DNA of 64,000 nt. It comes from Epiperipatus broadwayi (taxonomy: Eukaryota; Onychophora; Udeonychophora; Euonychophora; Peripatidae). This document shows, one piece after another, positions 1-11,592 of the stretch (positions are counted from its first letter, which is position 1; each line of letters opens with the position of its first letter). Below the pieces are notes generated by a model. It did no database searches. It had not been told where the DNA came from and saw only the letters and a list, made by a program, of their open reading frames with translations. The position numbers and the translations under genes are program-made. The stretch lies in the NCBI GenBank assembly GCA_028023455.1, contig JAQFVV010013359.1, positions 1-64,000 of the forward strand, given 5' to 3'.

Positions 1-2030
1 GGATGTGATCAAGGCATTTATTTGATAATAATAATTAAAGCAGATGGGAGGTCAGTATTGCTAATAATGAATTTATTAAAGTTGGAGGGTGTGACACGTT
101 TAAGTCATGGATGCTTTGTAAAATAAATATAAAATAAAATAATAGTGAAATATTTGGAATGACTACGGAGGGCAACTCGCCACTAACCCGTAGGAAAGTG
201 TTGTCATGAACAGCTGAAACTTAGTGACTGGGTGATGATTGCATTTAATTCCCAGGTGTGTCATTTGTGGACACACTCTGCCTGAAAACTGCAAGAAGCG
301 AAGAGAACGGCCTTGGCCGTGTAAAGAATCCTTGGAAAATTAAAAGAAAGCAGTCTCAACAACCAATTCATTTACCAGCAATATGAGACTAGTGTATATA
401 AAACATACTGAATGGGTTTTACTTGGATTGAGAGATATGCCCAATCAAATTCCCAGAAATTCATTCAAAGGGGTCCGCACATTCTCGACATCAATGATGA
501 ACTTTGTAATTAAAGTAGAACGCGGTAATTAAAATAGGAAAATGCATGCTTGCGGGTTTGAAAAGTAAGTATAGATTTATATATGCAATCATGCATTAGG
601 GGACACATTTAATCATTGACCTCACCCATACTCTCATATTAGATTAAAATCAATAACATGTAGATTTTAAACTATGTGATTATATTATATATTAAAGAAA
701 AGAATCACCCTCGAACGAGTGATTTGCAAGATAATAAAATTGGAAATTATTTAGAAATTTAAACTATGCCTTCATAGTGACATCTTATTTTCAACAAAAG
801 GAATAATTCACTCGGTCAAAGATGATTCTGACACATTATCATAATAAAATAACAGAAAGCTTAATCAATAGAAAATATTAACCCAAGGATAGAGAGCAAA
901 ATATTGATTATATTTAAACATGTTAAAAAAATACATAATGAAGTTATGTGAAATATCAGAAAACAATTTAAAATAGCTATAGCATGTTAGGTATCAAAAG
1001 AGCTCTTGGGTTAATTTAGGGTTACCTCTGGAGAAGCATTTTAGGTAGATTGATGGTCGGCAGGTTTTTATATAAATTAACAGCAAAATCTGGAAATGTT
1101 CATATTTTTGGCAGCAGCAGCAGTTCCGGGGGTTCCTTATGTGATAGCTCTCGATGGTCTATGGCAGCATATGGCCATTCCAGAGAGAAATAGCCTTCTT
1201 GTGCTCTACTCCGTCATGTCAAGATTTACAAATTACTACAAATTTTGGTGAGAAACATTAGACCTCAGAATGATTTCTCTTAGAAACATTACAATGGAGA
1301 ACAAAAGAAAACCCTCCTGTTTATATTAGAAATTAACAATAGAACTGCCCTGGAGTGTTACAAAAATATATCGGACTTATCAGATGTAATTAAATCTATC
1401 CGAATGTCTAAAGGAATTCAACATTAATTAATTTCTTTTGTTAATTTCCCTGTCGACATTCGAATTACAAACTAGATTTAATTAAAAACTACTTTTACTA
1501 ATTAAAGAAAACCTTAAGTGGACATCTGCTGTTTTTAGATAAACTTATAGAACTATTAACTAATTAAACTATTGTCCCTCATTTATTTTAACAGAAATAT
1601 TTGGAATGACTTTTATTAAATTAAACAAAAATTATTTTACTTTTCAATTGCAATATTTGAATCTATTTACTAAACGAATATTTACTAAATGAATTTTATT
1701 TTAAATCAAAATATATTACGACGGTAATATATATTTGTAAATAGATTCAAACAAAATAACTTTAACAATTTATAATTTTGATATGTTTTAAAATGCATAT
1801 CATAGTGTGTGCACAATTATGACCTATATAACCTACTTTTAAATAAATCTAAATTATGTGAACAAATGCATAATCTATAATATTTTATTTATTTGGGAAT
1901 GAGTTATATATATAATACGAGCATTGTACTCATGGTTTGAAATTAGGCAGGATTTTTGGTAAATAAGCATATTGCAGACACACTACGATAGATTGGGGTT
2001 CAAACCAAAATATGAGGGTAGGAAATAGGT
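1..2030. other. AT-rich sequence without recognisable gene
   Basis: No long reading frame or known motif was found on either strand. A patch around 1090-1210 is somewhat richer in G+C and contains a short CAG run, which may be decayed element sequence. It could not be assigned to a family. Confidence 0.5.
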
Positions 2031-2037
2031 GAGAAAA

Positions 2038-2078
2038 GGTGAAACGAAGATCTGCAAAGCAGACCTTACTGTTTCACA
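2038..2078. repeat. Imperfect hairpin
   Basis: An inverted repeat has its inner arms ATCTGC and GCAGA around an AAA loop and outer arms TGAAAC and GTTTCA, so about 40 bases can fold into one stem with small bulges. It lies on the far side of the minus-strand gag remnant. It may be part of that element's non-coding end. No function is evident. Confidence 0.4.
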
Positions 2079-2394
2079 TTCCCTTAGTGTCGGAACAAAA
2101 AAAATTGTTAAAAAAAAATCTTACTACAGGTGTCCACCTATGAAGCCTGCATAAACAAAATTTACAAGATAACCCATAATGTACAGGATATAAATATAAT
2201 GAAGAAACGAAACTGAATTATATACCCGGATCATATTAATAAATCTACCATCTAGTAAACATTTTCTATTATCTCCCCTCTTCAACAAAATTTTATTTAA
2301 CAAATCTAATAGTTTAACATTGTTTATATCCGATCTCCTTTCTCATTTATCCTGTGACGTGTCCATTTCTCTTTTTTTTTTAAAAAAAAAACTA

Positions 2395-3503
2395 CTATAA
2401 TCCTGGGTCTGGTGGGTAATAACTGCTTTTATAATTTGATGACTGCAGTCTCGGATTATCAGGTCTCTTTATCTTGTCTGGCGGTTCTTTGGCCCAGGGA
2501 CTGAAATCCAGAGTGGTTAAGAATTCGGCCATTTCCTCCACCTCTTTGATTCTGCTGCCCACCATCAGCTGTTGTATCGGTAATGGCATATTCTGTTTAA
2601 TGGTATGTATAATATGAGTATCAGAAAATGCAAACGTGCTAAGTGATCGAAGGCAATTGACCTGGCGAATGAAAAATTGCGTGTGTTTCCTTGATCACTC
2701 CGTACTTCTCCTGGCAAATGGTATTTAGAATCCCGCTCTGCCGATCCTCACTCCAATAATATCTTAGTAACAGGCTACTGTAATTCACAAAGTTGTTTGG
2801 TTTTTTCACCAACATGCCCCAACAATCTTTTGCATATGGCTAGCGATAGCAGTCTGTTCATGCAGATCCGTTTTATAAAATTGAAAGAAATCCTGCAGGC
2901 TATCCAGGTGTGGGTGGGGGTTTTCTCCTATTTCTTTTCGAAATATTTTAACAGTTACTATCTTAGCAAGTTGGGTTTGAACCCCGAAGTCTGGAATTAA
3001 GGTCCTGTGGATTGTATCTATCCCACTACTATGTGCTTGAGGAGGTGATAGATCATCGTTAGAGGTCTGACATCTTTGGTTTAGGTCCACTGCCTCGTTG
3101 TTACTGTTTGTATCATCAGGTTCTGTTTTCGCTATCAAGACTTTGTTGTCCAGGTATTGTATTAATTTTGTCTGTTTGATCTCGGCATTCGCTCATTTTT
3201 TTCGATTTCCTGTGAGCAGTATTCTTCCAGTTTCCATTGGAGAGCCCTATGTCCCTCTCTCACTTGTGCCAATTCATCGAGGAATATCATGGTAAACATT
3301 CTATACTCCTTCTCTTTTTTTTGGGCTTCCTCTTCATGCTTTCTTGCCCTCTTTTCGCTTCTCTTATATAATTCCACCAGATAATCCAGATTGGAATCTT
3401 CCTTGCTCACTTGCTGGACAGGTCTCATACTTATTGGAGGAGATTCAAGAAATCCGGATGGGTCCGGTTCTTGATCATTGTGGTTGTTGTTCATATTATC
3501 CAT
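2395..3503 (-). pseudogene. Broken Ty3/gypsy-like gag remnant
   Basis: Three reading segments on the minus strand (3503-3162, 3138-2806, 2589-2395) read as one protein of about 370 residues only if at least two frameshifts are crossed. The N-terminal part is charged and looks coiled-coil (KRSEKRARKHEEEAQKKEKE). The middle has a Gag-like capsid signature: a bulky LLLRYYWSE stretch near 2780-2750, comparable to the LLKSYWG stretch of the second gag at 6.8 kb. No CCHC zinc knuckle is visible and no protease, RT or integrase follows, so this is a partial element. Gag would form the virus-like particle that packages the element RNA. The match is by pattern only; a diverged host gene is less likely because the frame is broken. 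Confidence 0.55.
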
Positions 3504-4201
3504 GGCCTTGGATGATTATCATGATCGATGATGATTTTTTTCCTTTTTGCTAACTATTTAATATATCCTAAAAAAAATTTTTTTTAAACGAATAGGTGTA
3601 CTTTTAAACACATTGTATAGCACTGATAAAGAAAATTTTTAAACTGTTTTACGTTGAGCTTACTAAAACTAATACGGTTAAAAAAAATACTATTATTATT
3701 TTTCCTTGTTTGACTCTCTGCGATTACTATTACATTTGATTTCAAATCTTATTAATGGCTAATAGGATATCTCCCTCATGGTTCTGTTGGCCTAATTACT
3801 GCTTTTATGTTTACCACTAAAAACCCTGACTACTACCCTTTTATTACTGCAAAAATTTCTTGTTTAAATCTGCTGCCAACCTATATATATTCTACTGCCC
3901 TATACATAAAAAAATCTCTTAAATTTGACCTGTCGAAATATTAAGCTAACATATATATTTTTTAAACTCAAGCAATTTTTATTTATATATGTTAACATTC
4001 GCTAGATCCGGGTATACTTATTTCGTTTCCTTCTTATTTAAGATTAGCATACATATAATTTTATTTACATAATTATTGATCCGATTCACGTCTCATTATT
4101 TGGTCTAAGAAAAATTTACACACGGAAAAAACAAATTACATATAAAAGAATTTAGCCTGGTGACAAAATTTATTTTAGAAGTAACTCTGTTTAATGAAAT
4201 T

Positions 4202-4226
4202 ACCCTTGGGCACCATGTCACCAGTT
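4202..4226 (-). other. Possible primer-binding-site region of the gag remnant
   Basis: Read on the minus strand, this stretch is AACTGGTGACATGGTGCCCA. TGG-starting motifs complementary to a tRNA 3' end are typical just downstream of a 5' LTR. It lies about 0.7 kb upstream of the minus-strand gag, the expected distance. No LTR pair was found, so this is inference. Confidence 0.25.
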
Positions 4227-4780
4227 AAAAGGATCCATAGACTATTAGCTTCCCAAAATGAATTTTAATAACTATTCCATTTAACTACGGGCACTCGTTA
4301 AAACATTCACATTTTTTTATTGATTACAACATTTTATTTATTATTTAATTTTTTTTTTTTAATTCCATACGATAGCCTATTACATATCTAGGTCATTACC
4401 GTACAAAATTACTATTATGCTATCTTGCACGTTGAGCCGATAAAACTTTATTTTGATAGAAAAATACAATATTTGAAATATTCATAGATCATTACAATAT
4501 TCACTTGGGACAATATTTAAGTAATTCACGCCATGCATATATAGCATGACTTAAATGAAACAACAAATACAGATAAATACAGATGGCTTGTCTCGCACTA
4601 TAGCAAGTTTGGACAAGTTCTGATTATATAGAATAAGTAATTGAATGCCTGAGTCAAACAAAATATATGAAATATACACGCAAATAAACAATATAGATAA
4701 TATAGAGTTTGAAAAATATTATATATATCAAAATATAAAGGATTTGAGTGATTAAATAGGAATAAAATACTAAAATTAAG

Positions 4781-4844
4781 CTACAGGGATGTGAGTGTTT
4801 AAATAATTAAGATCTACAGGGATGTGGGTGTTTAAATAATCGGA
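4781..4844 (+). repeat. Two-copy short tandem repeat
   Basis: A block of about 28 bases, beginning CTACAGGGATGTG and ending GTTTAAATAAT, occurs twice with a period of 33 bases and one substitution. It may be a decayed promoter repeat of an LTR. Confidence 0.6.
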
Positions 4845-5092
4845 GACTCCACGTTTGGGCAAGCCATGGACCCGGATAAAACCACCAGAGGTAGTTACGT
4901 ATTGTAGATTGAATCCGCAAGATAAGGACCAGTAAACATAAAAGAGGCGAATTCTTTATTCATTCCAGCTTTTTTATCTTATTATTATTCATTCATTAAT
5001 TATGGCTATTTTCATGATAGATGAGTATATGTCTCAAAGCAAAATGCTGCATTATTAAACCCATCATGTGAACAACCCGGCCGAATCCTTCC

Positions 5093-5290
5093 ATGCAATA
5101 CCAACAGCAGACAGTTCAACTCCGGATCATGGCGGTGCAAACAAGGAAAAGGAGGCGGAGTGTCCACAGTGGAGCAGGATCCCAAAGACATCGGGAAAAG
5201 GATTGCAAAGAGTTAGCGCTAACTGACCGAATGAGAAATACTCATCGGAAGCAGCGCCTGAAGGAACAGTGCATAAGGAGAGAAAGCTAG
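5093..5290 (+). pseudogene. GC-richer basic reading frame of unknown origin
   Basis: A 65-residue frame rich in R, K and Q (for example TRKRRR near residue 18) ends about 100 bases before the Ty3/gypsy 5' LTR. It lies in a patch from about 5050 to 5290 that is clearly richer in G+C than its surroundings, as are the coding parts of the nearby retroelements. It is therefore probably a relic of an older element into which, or beside which, the LTR element inserted. No domain was recognised. Confidence 0.25.
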
Positions 5291-5386
5291 AGTAAATGTT
5301 TATTTCAATTTCTAATTCTCTAACAATAAAGCATAGTAATAATAAACTCTGAAAGACTTTATCTTAGTGCAACAATAAGTACTAAT

Positions 5387-6138
5387 TGTCTTTAGCTCCA
5401 TTACCCAGAGATTTTAGTGTGATTTCAAATATAAGTGTATGCGTATAATTATTTCCAAAATGTATTTATAATATGAGATTTTAAAGTGTGATTTCAAGTG
5501 TATAAGTGTGTCACGTATAATTATTTTCAAAAATGTATTTATAATATGAGATTTTAGTGTGCTTTCAAATATAAATGCATGGTATAATTATTTTCAAAAT
5601 GTATTTATAATACGAGATTTTAGTGTGATTTCAACTATAACTGTCGTATAATTATTTTTGTATTTATAATATGAAATTTTACTATATTAAATTTTATCTG
5701 AACTTGAACTGAAGTGTAATTAATTATATTATAAGACCAAACGAAGTGTAATAGCGTAAATAGAGATTTCATGGATTAGTAATTACTTAAATTAGATCTA
5801 AAATTAAATAATTAAATAAAAGAAAATGAAAGCGAGAAAATTAGCGTCAGAGAAAGATTCTAAAATTGATTTTTTAAGTAGGCGGAGTATATTTTGTTGA
5901 TTATTGTAGCTGAGCTAGCGGGAGAGGTACTTAGATTGTATTGGTCACAGACTTGTCACAAGGCTCTGGGCTGGCACCATAGGATTTTCCCTTTAAATAA
6001 ATAAAGTTTGATTGGCTATCATGTAGTCTAGTAAAACTATATAAATGTTATTGGCAAATGTTTTCCAATGATATTGATTACTCTACCCGAAGTACTGACA
6101 GCTCCAGAGATAGGATTTGTGTGTAAGAGGGAGGTACA
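5387..6138 (+). repeat. 5' LTR of the Ty3/gypsy element
   Basis: About 750 bases matching 10854-11592 along most of their length. A well-conserved block runs from 5690 to 6135, including the segment AAGTAGGCGGAGTATATTTT. The LTR starts TGTC and ends TACA. The two copies differ by substitutions and many small insertions or deletions. Confidence 0.85.
5408..5685 (+). repeat. Tandem repeat of about 65-73 bp inside the LTR
   Basis: Four copies start near 5408, 5475, 5548 and 5613. Each carries GAGATTTTAGTGTG, a TTTCAA stretch, then TATAATTATTTTCAAAATG and ATTTATAATATG. The 3' LTR has the same series around 10870-11130. Repeats in the U3 part of LTRs often act as enhancers; that role here is inference. 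Confidence 0.75.
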
Positions 6139-6689
6139 AAATTTGATTCAGGTCAGTCATATAAAAAAATTAAAACATTGTTATTGATTTATATAAATGA
6201 TGTATTTATAAAATTTACTAACGACGGTAAAAAGGGTTTAGGTATAAATTTATGCTCATTAACGTGGAACAAAAACTAAACGTTTTGGATGGCAGAACCG
6301 ATGTGAGTCATGAATGGACATTTTAAGCGGTGTGGCCAGAGTCGTATGAGTGACAGAAGTGATAGCTAGTAAAAGAAGCGGGAGGGAGTTTGATAGTAGG
6401 ATTAGAAAACTAGTATAAGCAGCGCAACTGTAAAGCAGTGATTTGGCAACTATATAAAACGCGGGGGCTATTAGGACACCCAGGAATTTTAGTATAAGAA
6501 AAAAAAAAAAGGGGAACTGGGAAGGTTAGGTTTTGCCAGAATGCATTTAAAATATTATTATTATTAAAAAGAAAAAAAACAATCATATGAAATAAAGTCA
6601 GATAAAATAGGTGTAAAAATGGAAATAGCAAGTCGGGTTATCAAAATAAAGACTTTTCGGGAAACGAAGGGGAAAGACCGAATAGATAC

Positions 6690-7090
6690 TTGGAGAGTCT
6701 AGAATGTTTTTTTTCATGTAATGAGTTCAGTGAGTCGGTTAAAGTTAATATAGCTGTTAGCTACATACAAGATGAGGCCGAAAATTGGTCGGAGTCGCTG
6801 GGAATAAAGCCAACGAACTTCAAGGAATATAAACAAGCATTGCTGAAGAGTTATTGGGGGAGGGGCTTCAGGAAGTTGTTAAACATCAGGTAACATAAGA
6901 AAAATGGCGAACAGAAGAATCACTAAGTACATATTTCCGCAGACAAGTGGCGCAGGATTAAGTGAAATCACAGCACACAAACTATCTGAGCAGCAAATAC
7001 TGCGGATAGTAAGGCGAGGCTTCCCAGAAAATGTCCAAGAAACAATAACAGGGAATGATACTTTAGAGCGAGCAGCAAGAGACACTTAGG
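6690..7090 (+). pseudogene. Ty3/gypsy gag remnant (capsid region)
   Basis: The first part (6690-6890) reads as a capsid-like Gag: an LESLECFF start, a stretch like KVNIAVSYIQDEAENW, then EYKQALLKSYWG. This resembles the retrotransposon Gag pattern of a helix ending in A-x-x-W followed by a YW-containing helix. After a frameshift a second part (6904-7089) continues with SGAGLSEITAHKLSEQQI. No clean start codon is present; the first frame runs in from upstream. No CCHC knuckle was found. Gag would assemble the particle. It lies directly before the protease remnant, as expected. Confidence 0.6.
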
Positions 7091-7189
7091 CATAGATGAC
7101 GGCAACAGTACGAAGAAAATCGGAGGAAAAGAGGGAAAGGCAGAAAATAATAGCAGACAAGTAGCAAACCTAGTACAAAATGAAGAAAG

Positions 7190-7640
7190 GGGCGAGCTGG
7201 GAATGGCATACCAATCATGTCCTAAAATAGAAATAGGAATCGAAGGGAAGGCGCATTAATGCACTACTTGACTCGGGCAGCCAAGGGTCGGTGATTTCGC
7301 AGAAAACATTCAATGAAATGGACCGGAGTAACTTGAAAATTAAAACTATTGCTAAAGGATGTATACGTAAGGCTGGCTAATGGGAAAAGAGCCAAGTTGG
7401 CATCGGAGCAAGTGTGGGTGAAAGTGCTGATCGAGGAAGGAATACAACCATGTCATGCTGATCTTGGAGGGATTGATACATGATGCTATCCTGGGCTCAG
7501 ACTTTATGTGCAAAGCAGGATGCATGCTGGATTATGAAAAGTGACAGGCAAGAATTAATCATGCAGAAATACCGCTTTGACGGCCTGCTTAGACAGCCAA
7601 TAGTAGAACGGATACTCCATGCAGAAAGAGCAGGGAATAA
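7190..7640 (+). pseudogene. Retroviral-type aspartic protease remnant
   Basis: The active-site motif LLDSGSQGSVIS is read around 7264-7299, with the DSG triplet at 7270-7278. It is reached only after a frameshift from the preceding strand PKIEIGIEGK. Downstream, after more frameshifts, ANGKRAKLASEQVWVKV and the C-terminal signature AILGSDFMCKAGCMLDY appear (about 7485-7535). These are the two ends of a pepsin-like retroelement protease, which would cleave the Gag-Pol polyprotein. The active-site Asp, Ser and Gly are kept while the frame is broken several times. Confidence 0.8.
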
Positions 7641-7694
7641 CTTCCAAATCCAGAAAAATCGAGGCGATACAATACAGTTTCCAAAACCAAGGAA

Positions 7695-8265
7695 GAAGAT
7701 GGACACCAAAGCTTTCCTTGACTGTGTAATCTTTTCAACCGATTTTATAAAAACTTTTCCTCTGTGACATGAACCTCTCTGAAGTATAAGGAAGGACAAA
7801 AGGTGATGTGGGAGGAGCTACAAGAGCGTAGTTTTGAAAAGGTAAAAAGGGGTTTCCTAAAAGAGGTCATGCTGTCATACCCAGATTTAACAAACCATTA
7901 TAGTGCAAACTGACAGTAGTGAAGTGGCCTGGGAGCCACATTATCTCAGGTGCAGGACGATGGGAAATATGGGTGTTATTTTATAAGCTGCTTATTAAGT
8001 AAGCCTGAAAAAAAATTATACAGTAACTGAGAGGGAGGTTTAGCAATTGTCTGGGCCTTTAAGAAGTTTAGACAGTATTTAATCGGGTCGCAGCAGGTGA
8101 GGCAGGGATCACAGACCATAGAGCCTTGAGTCTTTAATCATAGCCTCTCACGAATAGTAGGCTGATCCGATTTTGGAGTTTGATCTTACAAGAATTTAAC
8201 TATCGCAAGTGGCAGTATTGTCCAGGCAGAGCATAATATGGTGGCAGATGCTTTAAGTCGCTAAT
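7695..8265 (+). pseudogene. RT thumb/connection and RNase H remnant
   Basis: By frame hopping one reads a thumb segment like FIKNFSSVT (about 7735-7765), then GQKVMWEELQERSFEKVK (7795-7845). RNase H follows: TDSSE near 7910 (first catalytic Asp), KKLYSVTEREVLAIVWAFKK (about 8007-8066) with its Glu, and RANMVADALSR-like sequence at 8228-8262 with the last catalytic Asp. The RT fingers and palm with the YxDD motif, normally some 450 bases between protease and thumb, are missing: the protease C-terminus is followed almost directly by the thumb. The element therefore lacks polymerase function. Confidence 0.8.
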
Positions 8266-8549
8266 TCCATAGAACCACCGCAGCAACATTTAACCTGTAA
8301 TGATGCGTACATAGTAGCCAAGGGAAGTAGGAGCAAAGGCGAGGATATAGAGTGCAGTTTGAAAAGATTAGTGAAAGCGCAAGAGGATACAGAGTGTAAA
8401 CAATAATAGACCACTTGCGCCATTGGGGCCTATGGGGAAGACCTGTAAACAATACGGTCTGGAAAGAAAAAAATATTGTTTGAAAAATGGACTTTACAGC
8501 GTAAAATAAGAGATGAGGAGCATATCACGAGTCGGGATATTCCAGTGAA

Positions 8550-9580
8550 TATGCGGAAACAACAATCTGCCACCATATACAAAATTATGACACTTCAGGG
8601 AAGGGGCAAGACGGAAGGGTTGATATAGGCAAATGGTTTTATTGGCCAAGAATGTATAAGAGCAGTTTGGATGTCATTGAGGGATGTACTGTATGCTGGA
8701 AAACAAAGCCTCGAAACTCATCAAGCGTGGCCCGTTGAGACCTATATATGCATACCAGCCTAACAGCCTATTGGCACAGATTTTTACTGACCTCTCACAC
8801 AGTTCAATAGAAAGAAGTATCTGTTGTAACGTATGATGTTTTTTCCAAGTTCGTAGCGATAGCATCCGGTGACGCACGCTAATGCCAAACAAATCCATAC
8901 AGGTACTTGGAACGGCAATATTTTTCGAGACGTGAAACTCCAAGCAGATAATATCAGACCATGGAACTCCCTTTATGGTCTGAGGAATGAAAGGTGATCA
9001 AGCTACCTCACCAGATCAGACATATTCACTGATGTCCAGATCCGCAGGCTAATGGCCCTGCTAAATGAAATATGAGGGAATTTAGGGCTACTATTTCGTG
9101 TATATCTCCAAACCAATCATCATGGATGGGTAAAAAGAGGCTAATGAGAGTGGCGCAATATGATAAATTGGTCCAAAAAATGAATCCACTGGGTTCTAAC
9201 CCATCAGGCTTCATCACGGGAGAAATACCCTTACCCATTCAAAACCCTTTACCCATTGTGGAACACCACCTATTGATAAGACGAAAGATGTGATGAAGCA
9301 CGCCAGAACCTCAGAAAGATGGGAAATATAAGACAGAGGAGACAAGGGAAGAGCAAGGCTGGTGCTCTCAAGCTGGGAGATGAGGTCATGGTAAGGGTAA
9401 ACCCAGTAAGCTATCCGGAAAAGGGGATATACAAGAAATGTAAACCAATATACCGACGGCCATACAAAAATCATAAAGGAGTATGGAAATAACACCTTCA
9501 AAGTCGCCCAAGGGTCAGACTGTGAGGAACGTTCAATGTGCGATCCTTACAATTACTAAAGAAGAAAAGCTTATAAGACA
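8550..9580 (+). pseudogene. Integrase remnant
   Basis: The HHCC zinc-binding end is visible as ICHHIQNYD (about 8570), then KWFYWPRMYK and CTVCWKTKP (8630-8710). The core follows with QIFTDLSH (about 8777, first catalytic Asp) and DPQANGPAK-like residues near 9035-9062, matching the usual HPQ-x-NGxxE region. The C-terminus has a GDEVMVRVNP strand (about 9378-9405) and a GPYKI-type module read as RPYKIIKEYGNNTFKVAQ (about 9458-9510). Frameshifts and stops interrupt it throughout. The enzyme would join element cDNA to host DNA. Confidence 0.8.
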
Positions 9581-9589
9581 TTAGAAAGA

Positions 9590-10853
9590 ATAGAATAAGA
9601 GATAATGAATTTCCTATTTAAAAAATAAATTCAGGAAACAACATAAATAAAAGGATTAAATATTTAACGAAAACTTCTAGATTGATATTTTATTTCAAAA
9701 GTAGATGACATTGATAGCACGAGATAAATAATTGTAAGGAATGTAACTTTATTAAGGATGCACAGAATTTTAAAATATTACAAAACGGACAATCATCGCC
9801 AGGGTAAACATTATAATATAAATAAAAAAGATCTCAGAGGTAGTAAAAGGCAGAATAAAAGATTTTTTCTTATAGAGAAGCATCGCGAAAAGTACAAAAA
9901 TAAATAGGTTTTTAATATAGTGAATTTTGTTTCCAAGATTAAGAAAACTGAAGAATTAAAATTGATTTAATTCAAATTGATTTGATATAAATTTGATACA
10001 AAAAGGAAAGGATTAAATATAAATTTAAGAAAAAGAAAGCAATGTGAGAAATTTAGCATATTCAATCATAATAAAAGAAAAACAAAGAAGGTAATTAAAG
10101 CAATAAAGCAGAATAATTGACATTTAATGACAAAAATGAGAAATTTTAGCCACAGCCAGTTAATTAGTGAAAACAATTTAATAAAGAAATGAAAATAACT
10201 TTAAACAAAGAAACTGAAATAATTACAGCAGAAAAGAAGAAGCAAGAATTAAAACAGAACTTTAGAAAGATGAGGATGCTAAAAGAAATTAAATAACTTA
10301 AACATGAATAACGTTATGTTACGAAATGGACAATAGTGAATCAAAACAATGAGATATTAAGTTATAGTTTAAGATTAAACCAGAAGATATGAAATCAAAA
10401 TATAAAAGGGCAAATTCATTCTAGCATCGATTAATATACATCTTCTAATCATACATTTTTATTATTCAATGTTGACTGAGTATATGATTTTATAGATAGA
10501 GAGGTGAAGTAGCGTTTGTACAAATGGTTGCATTGTTAAGTTCATATGTAAATAATTTAGCTTAATCCTTCTCAGTGTAATAACAAAAAGACAGTTCAAT
10601 TATTGATCATTGCAGTTAATATATGGATAATTCAATGCATTTACAGATCCAATAAAGATCGTAGTATGATTTAAAATATTAGCGCTTAACTTTGACTCAA
10701 ATGCAAGATAATATCATTGAAGTAACGTCTAATCAAAAGAAGTGAGAAATATAGGTATTGCTTTTTTTTTCTTGTCTTCAATCATTTCAGCAAAAGTCAA
10801 TAATGACAAAACTATGAACACTATGTTGGGGGAAGAATATATGGACCATGAAG
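9590..10853 (+). other. Non-coding 3' internal region of the LTR element
   Basis: About 1.3 kb of A-rich sequence between the end of integrase and the 3' LTR. No env-like frame or membrane segment was seen. The polypurine tract GGGGGAAGAA lies near 10830, about 20 bases before the LTR. Confidence 0.55.
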
Positions 10854-11592
10854 TGTCTTAAATTTAACATCAGAGATTTGAAAAAGATTTCAAATATACA
10901 GCAAAGTGGTTATGAATTATTTTCAAAATGCATTTATACATGAGATTTTCGTAGATCAATATAAGTGTATGCAGTTATAATTGCTTTTCATAAATGTATT
11001 TATAATATGAGTTTTAGTGTGCTTTCAAATAAATGTGAGCGATAATTATTTTCAAATGTATTATGGTTACTAGATTTTAGTGTGATTTCAACTATAAGTG
11101 TGCGATAATTATTTTTTGTATTTATAATATGAAATTTTTACTGTATTAAATTTTATCTGAACTTGAGCAAGTATAATTAATTATATTATAAGACCAAGCA
11201 AGGTAACTAGTGTAAATAGAGATTTCATGGATTAGTAATTACTTAAATTAGATTTAAAATTATATAATTAAATAAAAGAAAACGAAAGCAAAATAGCGCA
11301 GAGAAAGATTCTAAAATTGATTTTAAGTAGGCGGAGTATATTTTGTTGATTATTGTAGCTAGAGCTAGCGGGGCAGGTACTAGATCGTATTGGTCAAGCA
11401 GACTTGTCGACAAGGTCGAGCTGCGAGCCCATGGGATTTCTCCTTTAAATAAATAAAAAGTTTGATTGCTAATACATGTAGTCTAGTAACAAGTATAAAT
11501 GTTATTGGCAAATGTTTTCCAATGATAGTGAGTTACTCTGCACCAACGATGCTGACAGCCCCAGGAGAGACTGTGTAAAGAGGGAGGTTACA
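10854..11592 (+). repeat. 3' LTR of the Ty3/gypsy element
   Basis: Pairs with 5387-6138. It begins TGTCTTAA and ends GAGGTTACA. The LTR-internal tandem repeat is present but more eroded. Long blocks such as TTAGTAATTACTTAAATTAG (about 11232-11251) are identical in both LTRs. Confidence 0.85.

Larger units (their letters stand above)
5387..11592 (+). mobile_element. Degraded Ty3/gypsy LTR retrotransposon
   Basis: Two similar direct repeats (5387-6138 and 10854-11592) both begin TGTCTT and end ACA. They flank plus-strand remnants in the order gag, protease, RT thumb/RNase H, integrase, which is the Ty3/gypsy order. A polypurine tract (GGGGGAAGAA near 10830) lies just before the 3' LTR. All coding parts are broken by frameshifts, and the RT palm seems deleted between about 7690 and 7700. 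No matching target-site duplication was seen at these ends. The internal region is richer in G+C than its flanks. The element cannot be autonomous as read here. Confidence 0.9.
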
